Below, in pieces: positions 44,266 to 53,124 of a DNA stretch of 64,000 nucleotides. The notes under the pieces were generated by a model that did not search any database, was not told the DNA's origin, and was given only the letters and a program-made list of their open reading frames with translations. The stretch's first letter is position 1. Each line of letters begins with the position of its first letter. A program made the translations under genes and the position numbers. This DNA comes from Pseudomonadales bacterium (lineage in GTDB: Bacteria; Pseudomonadota; Gammaproteobacteria; Pseudomonadales; Pseudohongiellaceae). The stretch covers positions 62,001 through 126,000 of the forward strand of contig JAJEGU010000067.1 of NCBI GenBank assembly GCA_022819645.1, in the 5' to 3' direction.

Positions 44266-44855
44266 AGCCTCCCCGGGAGACCGACTGTGCAGCCGTGAAT
44301 TCCTGCGGCGCAGGCTCCGAGGAGGCGGCAAGCCGCCTGCAACGGGGTGAATTGATCGCCTGTCCCACCGAAGCCGTCTGGGGAATCAGCTGTGACCCTT
44401 TCAACGAGGCGGCGGTATTGCGCGTGCTGCGCCTGAAGCGGCGCCCCGTGGAAAAAGGTCTCCTGCTGCTCGCTGCGGGCATCGACCAGATCGAGGATTT
44501 GCTGGCGCCGCTTGCCCCGGAACAGATCGCAGAATTGCGCGAATCCTGGCCCGGGCCTGTCACCTGGCTGATTCCGGACCCGGACAAGCGTTACCCCGGC
44601 TGGGTGAAAGGAAAACACCCATCGGTCGCCATCCGGGTCAGCGATCATCCCGTGGCGGCGGCAATCAGCCGGAGCTTTGGCAAGCCCATGGTTTCCACTT
44701 CGGCCAATCTTGCCGGCGAACCGGAGATCCGGTCGAGGGAAGACCTGCACCGGCAGTTTGGAGATCGCATCCACTGTATCGTCAAAGGCGAACTCGGAGG
44801 GCGGGACGCGCCTTCTGAAATCCGCGACCTGTCCAGTGGCCGCAGAATCCGCTAG
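44262..44855 (+). CDS. tsaC: Threonylcarbamoyl-AMP synthase
   Basis: 197 residues from GTG 44262, whose GTG overlaps the stop of purE. TsaC/YrdC makes L-threonylcarbamoyl-AMP for the tRNA t6A37 modification. Motifs: GELIACPTEAVWGISCDP, LKRRPVEKGLLLLA, SWPGPVTWLIP and VSTSANLAGEPE. The first 19 residues (through SCGAGSE) are encoded partly by a REP-like repeat (44288-44318), so the N-terminus differs from relatives that start just before xLQRGELIACP. A second GTG (44295, inside the repeat) could be the true start. A hairpin overlaps the stop codon. Confidence 0.93.
   Translation: MKPPRETDCAAVNSCGAGSEEAASRLQRGELIACPTEAVWGISCDPFNEAAVLRVLRLKRRPVEKGLLLLAAGIDQIEDLLAPLAPEQIAELRESWPGPVTWLIPDPDKRYPGWVKGKHPSVAIRVSDHPVAAAISRSFGKPMVSTSANLAGEPEIRSREDLHRQFGDRIHCIVKGELGGRDAPSEIRDLSSGRRIR
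44288..44318 (-). repeat. REP-like repeat, copy 5, inside the tsaC coding sequence
   Basis: On the minus strand GGAGCCTGCGCC, GCAGGAATTC and ACGGCTGCA follow in order, one mismatch from copy 1 at 20269-20299. It encodes tsaC residues about 10-19 (A-A-V-N-S-C-G-A-G-S) in frame without a stop. Confidence 0.75.
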
Positions 44856-44883
44856 GGAGGCTCTGATCAAGTCAGAGCCTCCC
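44855..44883 (+). terminator. Hairpin at the tsaC stop
   Basis: Stem GGGAGGCTCTGA (44855-44866) pairs exactly with TCAGAGCCTCCC (44872-44883), five-base loop. It starts on the last base of the stop codon. No T tract follows, so it may be a processing or stabilising hairpin rather than a full terminator. Confidence 0.45.
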
Positions 44884-44900
44884 TGCGGCACATGGAAGTG

Positions 44901-45037
44901 CCGCCGAATTCGATGGGTGAAGGCAAGCGTTTTCGAAGCGCAGCTTCGAGCGCGGCCGCAACGGTACGGAGCTATGCTCCGTGACTGGAGTAAGCCATTG
45001 AATTCGGCAGCAAAACAAAACCACGCTTTTGTTTTGC
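44901..45037 (-). repeat. 137-bp dispersed palindromic element, copy B
   Basis: Reverse complement of the copy at 23872-24008 with six base differences. Same three inner palindromes. It fills most of the 265-bp gap between tsaC and the MauG-like gene. Confidence 0.85.
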
Positions 45038-45043
45038 GATAAT

Positions 45044-45069
45044 GAAAAACTCCACGGATGGAGTTTTTC
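45044..45069. terminator. Bidirectional terminator-like hairpin
   Basis: Stem GAAAAACTCCA (45044-45054) pairs exactly with TGGAGTTTTTC (45059-45069), four-base loop CGGA, with A and T tracts in the arms. It can serve the converging tsaC and MauG-like transcripts. Confidence 0.65.
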
Positions 45070-45082
45070 AGAGAATACCTAA

Positions 45083-45135
45083 GAGCCTGCGCCGTAGGAA
45101 TTCGCGAAAGCGAAAATTCGCTATCGCCGCGCCCC
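45083..45135 (+). repeat. REP-like repeat, copy 6
   Basis: GAGCCTGCGCC, AGGAATTC, GCGAAAGCGAAAATTCGC and ATCGCCGCGCCCC. On the minus strand it contains the stop codon (TAG, 45121-45123) and last four codons (G-A-R-R) of the MauG-like gene. Confidence 0.8.
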
Positions 45136-46389
45136 CGGGGGCGCCAGCCATTGCGGCGCAGTGTCGGGCGGCGCGTCGAGGCTGTGCAGAAAGGCTTCGA
45201 GCCGGCGCAGTTTCCGGCGCGACAGGCCAAGCGGTTTGGCCTCGTTGTGGCCGAGCATGGCCACCGGCGCTTCATTGTAGTGTTCCAGCACTTCCGCCAG
45301 AGTGGCGAAGGCGCCGGTGTGCATGTAGGGAGCGGTGCGGACCACATTGCGCAGGCCGGGAGTCTTGTGGGCCCCGGCAAGTTCGCTATCGTCCCTGGCG
45401 AAGCGCAGTTCCAGGCACTGGCCCGGCGCCGCGTCGCTGAATTCGCCCAGACAGTTGAAGGCATCCCGCCGCGCCTCTTCCACGCCGTCGAAGCGGCCCA
45501 TGGAAGGCATTTGTCCGGCGACAGGAAGAATGCCGGTATTGTGGAAGTCGTGATTGCTCAGCAGCGGGCCATTGTGGCAGTTGACGCATTGCGCCTCGCC
45601 GATGAACAGCCGCAGGCCCTCGAGTTCGTCCCGGCTCAGCAAATCATCCTGCCGCACGGCGCCGTCCTGCGCCACCCGGTCGGCATAGTCGTCAAAACGC
45701 CCCCGCCCCGGCATGAGCTTGCGCTGGTACGCCGCAAGGGCTTTGCCGGCATTGGCGAAAACGGTATCGATGCTGGCTTGCAGGGCAGGGTCGAGACTGC
45801 GCCACTGGGACTGCGCCGCCTCATTTCCCCCGGGTGATGCATGCCGGGGAATCTGCTCTGCCGGGGGCAATTCCCCGAACAATTCCCGATACATCGCCTG
45901 GTAAGCGGAATCTTCCGCAAGCAGCCTTGCCACCGCGCCGCGGCCCGCGCCCTGTTCAAAATGGGTTTCCAGCGGCGCCAGGGCCTGGGCCCATTGGCTG
46001 TCCCGGCGGCCGTCCCAATAGAACCAGGGACTGTAGGCAATGCCGATCAGGCCAGGCGTGTTTCTCTGGCCCACCCCGGTCCCCACGGCAATGGGCAGGC
46101 CGTCGCTGAAGGCAATTTCCGGACGATGACAGTGGGCGCAGGAAACCGCGCCGTTGGAACTGATCCGGGCATCAAAGAACAACCGGTGGCCCAGCCTCGC
46201 CGCGCGTTCGTCATCGGCCACCGCATTGCCCGGGTCCGGGGCCAGGGTAGGCAGGGCGCTGAGTGAGAGCGAGGCAATCAAGGCGGTTTCCGAATCGCTC
46301 CAGCGCTCGGGAAGGGGCGCCGGCGCCAGCAGCCAGATCAACAAGGCCGCCAGCGCCAGGGCGCCGACAACAGCAGGGGTCTTGCTCAC
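45121..46389 (-). CDS. Di-haem cytochrome c peroxidase / MauG-like protein
   Basis: 422 residues with an N-terminal membrane anchor (VVGALALAALLIWLLAP). Two c-type haem motifs: CAHCH at 84-88 and CVNCH at 268-272, spaced as in the CcpA/MauG family. Around the second are RLFIGEAQ and LLSNHDFHNTG, as in MauG-type proteins. Family members either reduce hydrogen peroxide or build tryptophan tryptophylquinone-like cofactors in partner enzymes. The last codons and the stop are inside a REP-like repeat (copy 6), so the tail PPGARR is not conserved sequence. The next gene overlaps by four bases and is a small YtkA-like protein, a common partner in such loci. Confidence 0.85.
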   Translation of the reverse strand: MSKTPAVVGALALAALLIWLLAPAPLPERWSDSETALIASLSLSALPTLAPDPGNAVADDERAARLGHRLFFDARISSNGAVSCAHCHRPEIAFSDGLPIAVGTGVGQRNTPGLIGIAYSPWFYWDGRRDSQWAQALAPLETHFEQGAGRGAVARLLAEDSAYQAMYRELFGELPPAEQIPRHASPGGNEAAQSQWRSLDPALQASIDTVFANAGKALAAYQRKLMPGRGRFDDYADRVAQDGAVRQDDLLSRDELEGLRLFIGEAQCVNCHNGPLLSNHDFHNTGILPVAGQMPSMGRFDGVEEARRDAFNCLGEFSDAAPGQCLELRFARDDSELAGAHKTPGLRNVVRTAPYMHTGAFATLAEVLEHYNEAPVAMLGHNEAKPLGLSRRKLRRLEAFLHSLDAPPDTAPQWLAPPGARR

Positions 46390-46784
46390 AGTTCGAATTC
46401 GAGGCTTGCGCTGTCCGGGTCTCCATCCAGCGCAATGCTGAAGTGCATCCGCCAGCGCCCCGGCATGTGAAAGCGAAGGCCTTCCAGCAGATAGGCCCCG
46501 GGCTCCGGCTCGCCGGTCAGCCGCGGCCGGGTCGGCAGGCCGTGGTCATGGTCGGGCATGCCCCCGGTGATGCTGATGTCCGCGCCGCGGATGGGCGCAC
46601 CATCAGCATCCGTCAGATACAGCCGCCAACTGTGGATGCGGTTGAGTGCCAGTGGCGACAATTCGCTGACGACGCGGAGTTGCTTGCCGCCGGAAGTGAG
46701 CAGGGTGAAATGCGGCTGTTCCCCGGCGAGGGCGGACAAGGGTGCAAGCAACAGCATCAGTGTGCAATGAAAACAGCGGAGCAT
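46386..46784 (-). CDS. Small exported YtkA/FixH-like protein
   Basis: 132 residues with a signal peptide (CTLMLLLAPLSALAG). The core GGMPDHDHGLPTRP, then GAYLLEGLRFHMPGRW, is the YtkA-like fold, found beside copper and haem proteins and in the FixH family of cytochrome oxidase assembly. The HDH pair in MPDHDHGLP may bind metal. It precedes the MauG-like gene and overlaps it by four bases (ATGA), so the two are coupled. Confidence 0.78.
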   Translation of the reverse strand: MLRCFHCTLMLLLAPLSALAGEQPHFTLLTSGGKQLRVVSELSPLALNRIHSWRLYLTDADGAPIRGADISITGGMPDHDHGLPTRPRLTGEPEPGAYLLEGLRFHMPGRWRMHFSIALDGDPDSASLEFEL

Positions 46785-46909
46785 GGCGGCGGCAATTGAG
46801 GGGCGGCGCCGCGGATTCTAGCAAATTCGGGCTGTTGGCGGCTTGTGCGGCGGGCAGCCGCGAAAGCCTGCCAGCGAGAATGGATTCCTTGTTCCGCAGG
46901 CGCTTTGCG

Positions 46910-47284
46910 CTATTCGGCCCTGGTGTGCGCCACCATCTCGAAGCAGCCGACGATCATGCGCGAATGATCGAAAATCTGATCGAAAGGAACTTCAAGCTGG
47001 TCGGGATGCATTCGCGGGTCCTGCCTCACCTTCGCCATGCCGGCGTCGCGGGCTTCCTTCGACTCCCAGACGATCCACGAAAAGCAGACAGTCTCATTCT
47101 CCTCCAGCGCAACCGCGCGGGTGAAGGAAGTTCTCTTGCCGACAGGCACATCGACCCCCCAGGAGTCGACGTACTCCAGGGCGCCGTGTTCAATGAAGAC
47201 TTTCGCCGCCTTGCGGGCGGCGCCAACAAACGCCTCCCTGTTGGCATTGGGAACCGGGGTGACGAAGCCGTCTACGTATTTCAT
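46910..47284 (-). CDS. DUF1428-family protein
   Basis: 124 residues from ATG 47284 (GAGGAAACTCCC upstream); an earlier frame start at 47320 lacks a ribosome site. The protein reads YVDGFVTPVPNANREAFVGA and WGVDVPVGKRTSFTRAVALE, which are typical of DUF1428/RNA signal-recognition-like stress proteins of ferredoxin-like fold. Possible stress or detoxification role; no substrate known. Lies at the edge of the defence island, which starts about 100 bp further on. Confidence 0.8.
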   Translation of the reverse strand: MKYVDGFVTPVPNANREAFVGAARKAAKVFIEHGALEYVDSWGVDVPVGKRTSFTRAVALEENETVCFSWIVWESKEARDAGMAKVRQDPRMHPDQLEVPFDQIFDHSRMIVGCFEMVAHTRAE

Positions 47285-47382
47285 GGGAGTTTCCTCGCTG
47301 TCTATTCTCATGAAAACCACAACGTTGGGATGCCGATGCTATTGATCTGGAGCAACCAAGGTAATCTTTATGGTTTGATTTG

Positions 47383-48954
47383 TCACTTTCCTGCCATTCT
47401 TCTGAGCCATTCAGACTCGTCAACTGCCGGACGAGACAGTGTTTCGGCGAATTTCTGTGCAATCCGCTGAGCATATTCGGACTTGAGTTCGCCTTGCCAC
47501 GCGTAGCGGTCGCCGCTAGTGTCGGTAAATTCGAAATCACCATTTGATCCCCGCTTAATCCCAACAACCTCTCTCCTGTCTACTGATGGACTGAAATTCA
47601 GTTGGACCAATGAGGCGGATTCAAGCTTCACGCTCATCCTGTGAAATTCATTGCCGAGCTTTACGATAAGTTGAATCCCCCATTTTTCTTCGGGCTCAAC
47701 CAGCGGCAGAAAAATGAACGAAGTATCCTCATTCAGCCTCACGCTGTCGCATCGGGGTCTCATGCAAATTAGATGCCTTTTGTTGCCATTTTGCCGCATT
47801 GTGACAATTGACCCCAGCCAAAGCGTGGGTGCAGGCGCGTTATAAAGAGTGCGGAAACTCATGATCCAAGCCAATCGCTCGTCTAGGCCAACGACATCGG
47901 GTTGCGCGAAGCCTGAAGTGAGAAATTCAAATGCCTTTTTCTTGAAGTTGTTCGAGAACGCCGTGCTTGCTTCCAAACCATCAGTTACCAGCTGTATCAC
48001 CTCTTCCAAGTTGAGTTGGTTCTTGCCGAACTTAAAGCCTTCCCTACCATCATTTCGTATCCAATGCTCCGCTGCTTGCTTGCCTGCGGGAGATATCGCA
48101 GCAACAGCCTCATCGGCGAGACCGCGAAGTTCCTCTGCAACATGGGCAACAATCTGACGCTCTGCCTCTTCGGGATTGGTGAGACAGGTCATATGAGAAA
48201 GATACGCCGGATCAAGTTCCGTTCTGAAACAGTCCAACACCTTGTGCGCACCTTCGCGCACTGCGGTCAAAGACGTAAGCGCGATGCCGGGAAGCAGCCC
48301 TTTGGTCATCGAGGCGAAGTCCTCAACCAGCCGCCCCGGAAGATCCTCTTCCGCGACGCTTCGATCCTTCAGCGAAGAAGCCAGATTCTTCATATCGGAC
48401 TTTGCGTATAGAACTACCCGCCCATGCCGATATCGAATTTCCATATTGGCCTCGTTTTCTTCCGGCTCAAGTTCCAGTCTCTCCAGTTCAGAGCGAATTT
48501 TCGCACCAATATCCGCCAATCCTGGTTCGCCGGTGTAAATCGCCACGAGCCTAAGCGAGTTCCGGTCCGCTTCTCCAGTCAGCAAGTTCCGCAGTAACTT
48601 AAGTGTGAAGTCTGGCTCATCTTGCAAGCGCCAATCGAGAATCACAATATCGGCCTGCCTCATCGTCTCTCTTACTTCATCTGTCGGACTGACAACACCG
48701 CAGATGATCCCGAGCCCGGAGAACGAACCGATGAGCGAACCGGCATCCAAAGTGTGGCTAGCCCCACGATAAGCCGGATTCTGCTCGTCTTGGCTCGATG
48801 GCCGAGCGTTTCGGCCGGGCTCCACTACCTCGGCCTTCGGTCCATTTTCACCATCCGAAGCCATATAGGCCTCGTCATCGACGACGACCGCAGTCTGGAG
48901 AAAACGCCGCGCCAATGCGCGGTTCCCAGTTGCAAACTCGTCTCCCGAACTCAT
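47383..48954 (-). CDS. Receiver-domain protein of restriction-linked two-component-like system
   Basis: 523 residues. The first about 150 show a receiver fold: acidic pair VVVDDE (26-27), likely phospho-acceptor VILDWRLQ (D107) and a Thr in LVAIYTGEP (T141). About 50 residues between the acidic pair and D107 form a longer insert than in ordinary CheY-like domains. The remaining 370 residues have no HTH or known output motif; they look helical, then strand-rich near the end. It starts nine bases after the GHKL ATPase gene and probably receives phosphate from it. Such receivers (Response_reg_2 type) occur next to MORC-like ATPases in restriction islands; exact output unknown. Confidence 0.7.
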   Translation of the reverse strand: MSSGDEFATGNRALARRFLQTAVVVDDEAYMASDGENGPKAEVVEPGRNARPSSQDEQNPAYRGASHTLDAGSLIGSFSGLGIICGVVSPTDEVRETMRQADIVILDWRLQDEPDFTLKLLRNLLTGEADRNSLRLVAIYTGEPGLADIGAKIRSELERLELEPEENEANMEIRYRHGRVVLYAKSDMKNLASSLKDRSVAEEDLPGRLVEDFASMTKGLLPGIALTSLTAVREGAHKVLDCFRTELDPAYLSHMTCLTNPEEAERQIVAHVAEELRGLADEAVAAISPAGKQAAEHWIRNDGREGFKFGKNQLNLEEVIQLVTDGLEASTAFSNNFKKKAFEFLTSGFAQPDVVGLDERLAWIMSFRTLYNAPAPTLWLGSIVTMRQNGNKRHLICMRPRCDSVRLNEDTSFIFLPLVEPEEKWGIQLIVKLGNEFHRMSVKLESASLVQLNFSPSVDRREVVGIKRGSNGDFEFTDTSGDRYAWQGELKSEYAQRIAQKFAETLSRPAVDESEWLRRMAGK

Positions 48955-48963
48955 TCTGTTCTC

Positions 48964-51921
48964 CTATGAATCCTTAACCGGCACAACGCCGAATACCGCA
49001 CCTCGGTCGCCATCGATCAGCTGCAAATCGAACCCGACCCGGCGTAGAGTTTCCCTTCCGATATGCAATCCCATTCCTCGTCCACCGGGTTTTCGGCTGA
49101 AGCCGAACTCGAAAATCGCCTCCCGGTCACGAATATCGACCCCTGGTCCGGTGTCCGAAACAAGCAGTGTGCCTCCTTTCTCATCCAGGGTAATGTTCCG
49201 CTTGCCCTTTTCTGGATTCTGTTGCGATAACCAGAATATGGCGTTGTCCACCAGGTTCACGAAGACGGGATAGAAATTTGAAGGAAAGCCCACGATTTTG
49301 GCACCGACAAAAGCCTTTGTCGCTTTCAATGTCACGTTATGCCGCGCCAGACGCGCTCGAAATAACTCTTCAAGGAAGTCTCGTATCTCGGAACCGCGAA
49401 TTTCTACAGCCTTTCTGTATAGTCGCCGTTGCAGCGGTGTGAACAGCGTCAGATAGCCGTCCAGATGATCGAAGCTCGTCCTGATACTATCGTACAACTC
49501 CCCCAGACCCTCGTTTACGTCAGCCCATGCCTTCAGTCTTCGCAGGCCCCTTCGTACGGTTCGTATCGTTCCTGAGAACTCATGGTTGATGATCTCGATC
49601 GCCATTCCCAATTGCGCCAACTGCGCATCGGCTTCGGCTTCCTCTTCCAGCAGAAGGTTGCGCTGCTCGATTGCCATTAGTTGTTCAGCTGTGGAACTCT
49701 CACCCGTCACGTCCACGGCCAGAAGCTGCTCCAAAACCGATTGCAACAACGTTGTCTGTTCATTCGCGACCTTTAGTACTCTGGTTTCAAGTTCATCTCT
49801 GGTTTCGACGAAGATCTCGTCGGGCATTTCCGCAAGATCGATTCGCTGAAACTCGCTAAGCACCTCACGTAGTTCCGACTCGACCGCTTTGATGGATCGT
49901 CCTGCCACCTCTCGCGCTTTCGAAGCGACCACGTCCGCTTCCGCTTTTACAGCCTGACCCGACTTGCCCGTGGTCTTTCGCGCTTCCTGGCCGAGGCCAT
50001 CGAGCGCGGCTTCCGTTCTTACTCGACGATCAAGCGACAACGCCGCTTTTTTGGCCTCTTCACCGACTAGATCATCAAGCATACTCCGCGCCGGCTTGAA
50101 CACATTCTCCTGAAGCGATGCAAACTCCGTGTTGTACACTCGCCAATCGCGAAGCGTAGCCTTGCTCAATCCGATTCGCGGGCGAGAAATGCGGTAACGA
50201 GCCTCAAGATTCCTGATGTCCGCATGCGCGTTACGTTCGAGATCGAGTATCGTGCGTCCCGCTTGTTCTCGATCCGCCATATCGCATGCCGACCGCAACT
50301 CCGAAGCCACACGCTCCGTTAACTTCAATGCTTCGTTTTGGGGTTCTTCGTTCTTGAGTTTGTCGAAGAAACTGTTCAGGCTGGCCTCGAATGTCCTCTT
50401 TCGCTCAACAACCTGTTTTTCCCGCCGCTTCCTTGCCTCGTCTTCTTTTGAAAGCTCAGACTTTCGCAGATCGAACGCTTCAGCGTGTACTCCTTCGGAG
50501 CGGAAAAAATCCGCGGCCATCTGAAGGAAAAAGTTCTGAAGTATGGACCGAAATTGCCGGTACGCCTTGTTCTCCTGGAATCCCTCTCGCCCCGCTTTTT
50601 CCAGCAGATTTCGATTTTTCTCGGCGTCGATCTCAACCGCTCCAAACATCTTGCGATGAGAGAAGTAGTAGTAGTAAGCACTTTTCGTTCGCCTGAATTC
50701 AATGTCCAGCCAATCGTATTCGGTGTCGCCGTAGGGCAGCACTCGAATTCCGTTTCGGTAAATGTACAGTCCTCCGAGTTGTTCGGCCTTGTTTCCCAAT
50801 CTTGCGTGTTCTTCGTGTGGGATAGTCGAGTGCCTGCTTTCACCCTCGAAAGCGGCGAAGTCTATCGAGAAAGGACCGCAGAGCGTCCGTGCGCCGCGTC
50901 CGCCGCCCCAAGGAATTACGTGATCGTCAATCGTTTCTCCATAAATCGAGATTTCTCCTCGGAATTGGCCGAACTTGTCGAACGATCCCCATATCCGGTG
51001 ATCGGCATTGCTAAATTCATCTGGCGTGAAGAATTCATCTTCTTCAATCAGGTCGTCGGCCAATTCGTCTGTCTTGTGGTCGCGGAATGCGGTTTGGATC
51101 ACGGTTTGCGAACTCGGTGTCATGGTGTTACTGAATCCAAGCAGCGCCTTTTTCAAGGGCGTTGCCTTCTTCAAGGCGGCTGCTTTGCTTGCTGTTGAAT
51201 CGCCGTCAATATCGTCTGTCAACAGTGGTGACGCCGGCTTGATGATAAAGTGCGTTCCGCTACCGTTCCCGCCAAGCGACGGGTCCCGCAGATAGGAGTC
51301 GATGTGTTGCGGGTCTACGTCGAAAAGGGACAACTCGCCTGCAAGTTTCTCTACAAGTCGCCGCTCAACATCTTGCCCCAGGGATTCGGCTCCCTCACGA
51401 AACTCCCCTACCATCTCCACCACGTCCCGTGCCGATGGAAGCGCTCCTTTCGAAAACGATCGCAACGGGATATTGATTTCCTCCAGGTCAATCCCGGGCC
51501 ATTCGAAAATACTCCAATTCAAGAAAGCTACTGTAATGTCGGATGCTCCATCTTTGGTTTTCGCTCGCGTAATAACCAGGAGTTGCGGGCCGATAGTCGC
51601 AATCGCGAGCCTCCCGATACCTTTCTCTCCGAGCATTGGACGCGATGCCTTGTCAGGATCGCTTGGTGGTCGTCGTTGGGGGTCGAATTTGCTTTCGGTG
51701 CCGATCGTCAGCCATCGTGCCGCGAAGTCTTCCCGGCTCATCCCGATTCCGTCGTCCCTCAAGACGAAGAGACCGTCAGACCGGTAGAAATCTATCTCGA
51801 CGCGATCCGCATAGGCGTCATGCGCGTTCTTGAACAGTTCGCTTATGGCCGTAGGGATGCCGGCAATCTGCTGCCTCCCGAGCATGTCGAGCGTACGGGC
51901 GCGTGTCTTGAAGGTGGCCAT
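48964..51921 (-). CDS. Dual-GHKL ATPase: N-terminal MORC/Hsp90-like, C-terminal histidine-kinase-like
   Basis: 985 residues. N-terminal GHKL module: ISELFKNAHDAYADRVEI (N32), RDDGIGMSRED (56-61) and MLGEKGIGRLA (98-104), the Bergerat ATP site of Hsp90/MutL/MORC proteins. Then a long coiled middle (about 480-780). C-terminal module: an H-box-like INHEFSGTIRTV (H780), N-box FVNLVDNAIFWL (889-893), DTGPGVD (923-927) and GGRGMGL (946-952), as in histidine kinases. Its ATG overlaps the stop of the methyltransferase gene by one base (TGATG). GHKL ATPases of this kind next to restriction-modification genes were described as MutL/MORC relatives (Iyer, Abhiman and Aravind). Having both types in one chain is unusual. 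Confidence 0.78.
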   Translation of the reverse strand: MATFKTRARTLDMLGRQQIAGIPTAISELFKNAHDAYADRVEIDFYRSDGLFVLRDDGIGMSREDFAARWLTIGTESKFDPQRRPPSDPDKASRPMLGEKGIGRLAIATIGPQLLVITRAKTKDGASDITVAFLNWSIFEWPGIDLEEINIPLRSFSKGALPSARDVVEMVGEFREGAESLGQDVERRLVEKLAGELSLFDVDPQHIDSYLRDPSLGGNGSGTHFIIKPASPLLTDDIDGDSTASKAAALKKATPLKKALLGFSNTMTPSSQTVIQTAFRDHKTDELADDLIEEDEFFTPDEFSNADHRIWGSFDKFGQFRGEISIYGETIDDHVIPWGGGRGARTLCGPFSIDFAAFEGESRHSTIPHEEHARLGNKAEQLGGLYIYRNGIRVLPYGDTEYDWLDIEFRRTKSAYYYYFSHRKMFGAVEIDAEKNRNLLEKAGREGFQENKAYRQFRSILQNFFLQMAADFFRSEGVHAEAFDLRKSELSKEDEARKRREKQVVERKRTFEASLNSFFDKLKNEEPQNEALKLTERVASELRSACDMADREQAGRTILDLERNAHADIRNLEARYRISRPRIGLSKATLRDWRVYNTEFASLQENVFKPARSMLDDLVGEEAKKAALSLDRRVRTEAALDGLGQEARKTTGKSGQAVKAEADVVASKAREVAGRSIKAVESELREVLSEFQRIDLAEMPDEIFVETRDELETRVLKVANEQTTLLQSVLEQLLAVDVTGESSTAEQLMAIEQRNLLLEEEAEADAQLAQLGMAIEIINHEFSGTIRTVRRGLRRLKAWADVNEGLGELYDSIRTSFDHLDGYLTLFTPLQRRLYRKAVEIRGSEIRDFLEELFRARLARHNVTLKATKAFVGAKIVGFPSNFYPVFVNLVDNAIFWLSQQNPEKGKRNITLDEKGGTLLVSDTGPGVDIRDREAIFEFGFSRKPGGRGMGLHIGRETLRRVGFDLQLIDGDRGAVFGVVPVKDS

Positions 51922-53021
51922 CAGGTCAGTCTTCCCACTTCCTTTAAATGCTCGATGAATCGCTTGCCGACTTGCATCGCCAATCGAACCGGGACGGCAT
52001 TTCCAATCTGCTTGGCCATTGACGTCACGCCACCCTCGAATACGAAATCATCTGGGAATGTCTGCAGACAAGCCGCTTCGCGGACGCTAATGGCGCGGTC
52101 CTGCTCCGGGTGGCCGAAGCGTCCGTTCGAGTAGCTGACGCATCGCGTGGTCAGCCCCGAAGCGGGAGCGTCCCAGGACATCCGGCCGTAGACATCCGTA
52201 TATCCCGAAAAATTCTTGTGACATTCGAGCTTCAGGTGTTCCGGCCAATCCCTGTGACCACCGCCTTCCGGGGTCGCTCTGACGCGTTCCAGATTCAAGG
52301 CCGAAAGATTGGCCGCTACATGATTTAGCACTCGGCCATGCTCTTCTCCGGCACGAATAGGCGGCAGGTGAGATATGGAATCCCGGACTGTAACGTATTG
52401 TTTAGTAGGTGCGCCCAGCCCGTGCGTCTCGTCTGGTAGACGGATTGGCCCATGGCGGCTCGCAACCAAAACCAATCGTCGCCGAGTCTGCGGTATGCCG
52501 TACTTGGCCAACCGGGCAGACCGGTAATCCAACCACCGGTATCCAGCAGCGTAGAGGCGACACAGAAAGCTACCGAACGGTTGACTGTCGCTCTCCAGCT
52601 TTTGCAGACCAGGCACGTTTTCCACAAACACAAGGTCTGGTTCGCAAACCTCCACCAAGTGCGCGAAATAATCAAGCAACGGTACGCGATCATCCTCGTC
52701 GAACTCCGGTCGTTGTGTGTTCTGTTTGGTGAAGGGTTGACAAGGCGCACAGCCGGTAAACAACACGGGATTTGGCCGTTCGGACTGGGTCCGTCGCCGG
52801 ATGTCTTCGACATTCACGTCCTCAATATCCAACGACTCGAAGCGGGCATTGGGAAAGTTTGCTTGAAAACTAGCCTTGGCGTCTGCGTCGTGGTCCAGCG
52901 CGAACGAAATTTCCATGCCGGCGGCCCGAAAGCCACAGCTTGCGCCGCCGCATCCTGAGAAAAAATCGTATACTCGCACAGTCATTGGCCCGACACCGTT
53001 TCTGCCCGATAGATGCCGCAT
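51921..53021 (-). CDS. C5-cytosine DNA methyltransferase
   Basis: 366 residues from ATG 53021 (GGAA upstream); ATG 52985 is an alternative that starts nearer the first motif. Motif I: DFFSGCGGASCGF. Motif IV with catalytic Cys: PCQPFTKQ (C94). Motif VI: ENVPGLQ (134-138). Motifs VIII (QTRRRLVLVA) and X (IGNAVPVRLA) are also present, so it is complete. It transfers methyl groups from SAM to cytosine C5 and fixes the recognition sequence; the variable region (about residues 190-310) cannot be read for specificity. Stop overlaps the start of the GHKL ATPase gene. Follows the type I subunits by about 100 bp. Confidence 0.92.
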   Translation of the reverse strand: MRHLSGRNGVGPMTVRVYDFFSGCGGASCGFRAAGMEISFALDHDADAKASFQANFPNARFESLDIEDVNVEDIRRRTQSERPNPVLFTGCAPCQPFTKQNTQRPEFDEDDRVPLLDYFAHLVEVCEPDLVFVENVPGLQKLESDSQPFGSFLCRLYAAGYRWLDYRSARLAKYGIPQTRRRLVLVASRHGPIRLPDETHGLGAPTKQYVTVRDSISHLPPIRAGEEHGRVLNHVAANLSALNLERVRATPEGGGHRDWPEHLKLECHKNFSGYTDVYGRMSWDAPASGLTTRCVSYSNGRFGHPEQDRAISVREAACLQTFPDDFVFEGGVTSMAKQIGNAVPVRLAMQVGKRFIEHLKEVGRLT

Positions 53022-53124
53022 GACGTTCCGCAGTTAATCAGACGACTCAAAAGCGATTGGCCCCGGTCGCCAAAGCGAAACGGAATCATCAACCCTCTTC
53101 TCCGCTTAGTGTTCACGATGACTG

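Noticed and set aside
46785-46909. Search for a gene or RNA in the gap between the YtkA-like and DUF1428 genes
   Set aside because: Nothing with a ribosome site, hairpin or repeat stood out.
47285-47382. tRNA gene as an integration site at the left edge of the restriction island
   Set aside because: No cloverleaf or CCA end is visible; no direct repeat to 58090-58250 was noticed by eye.
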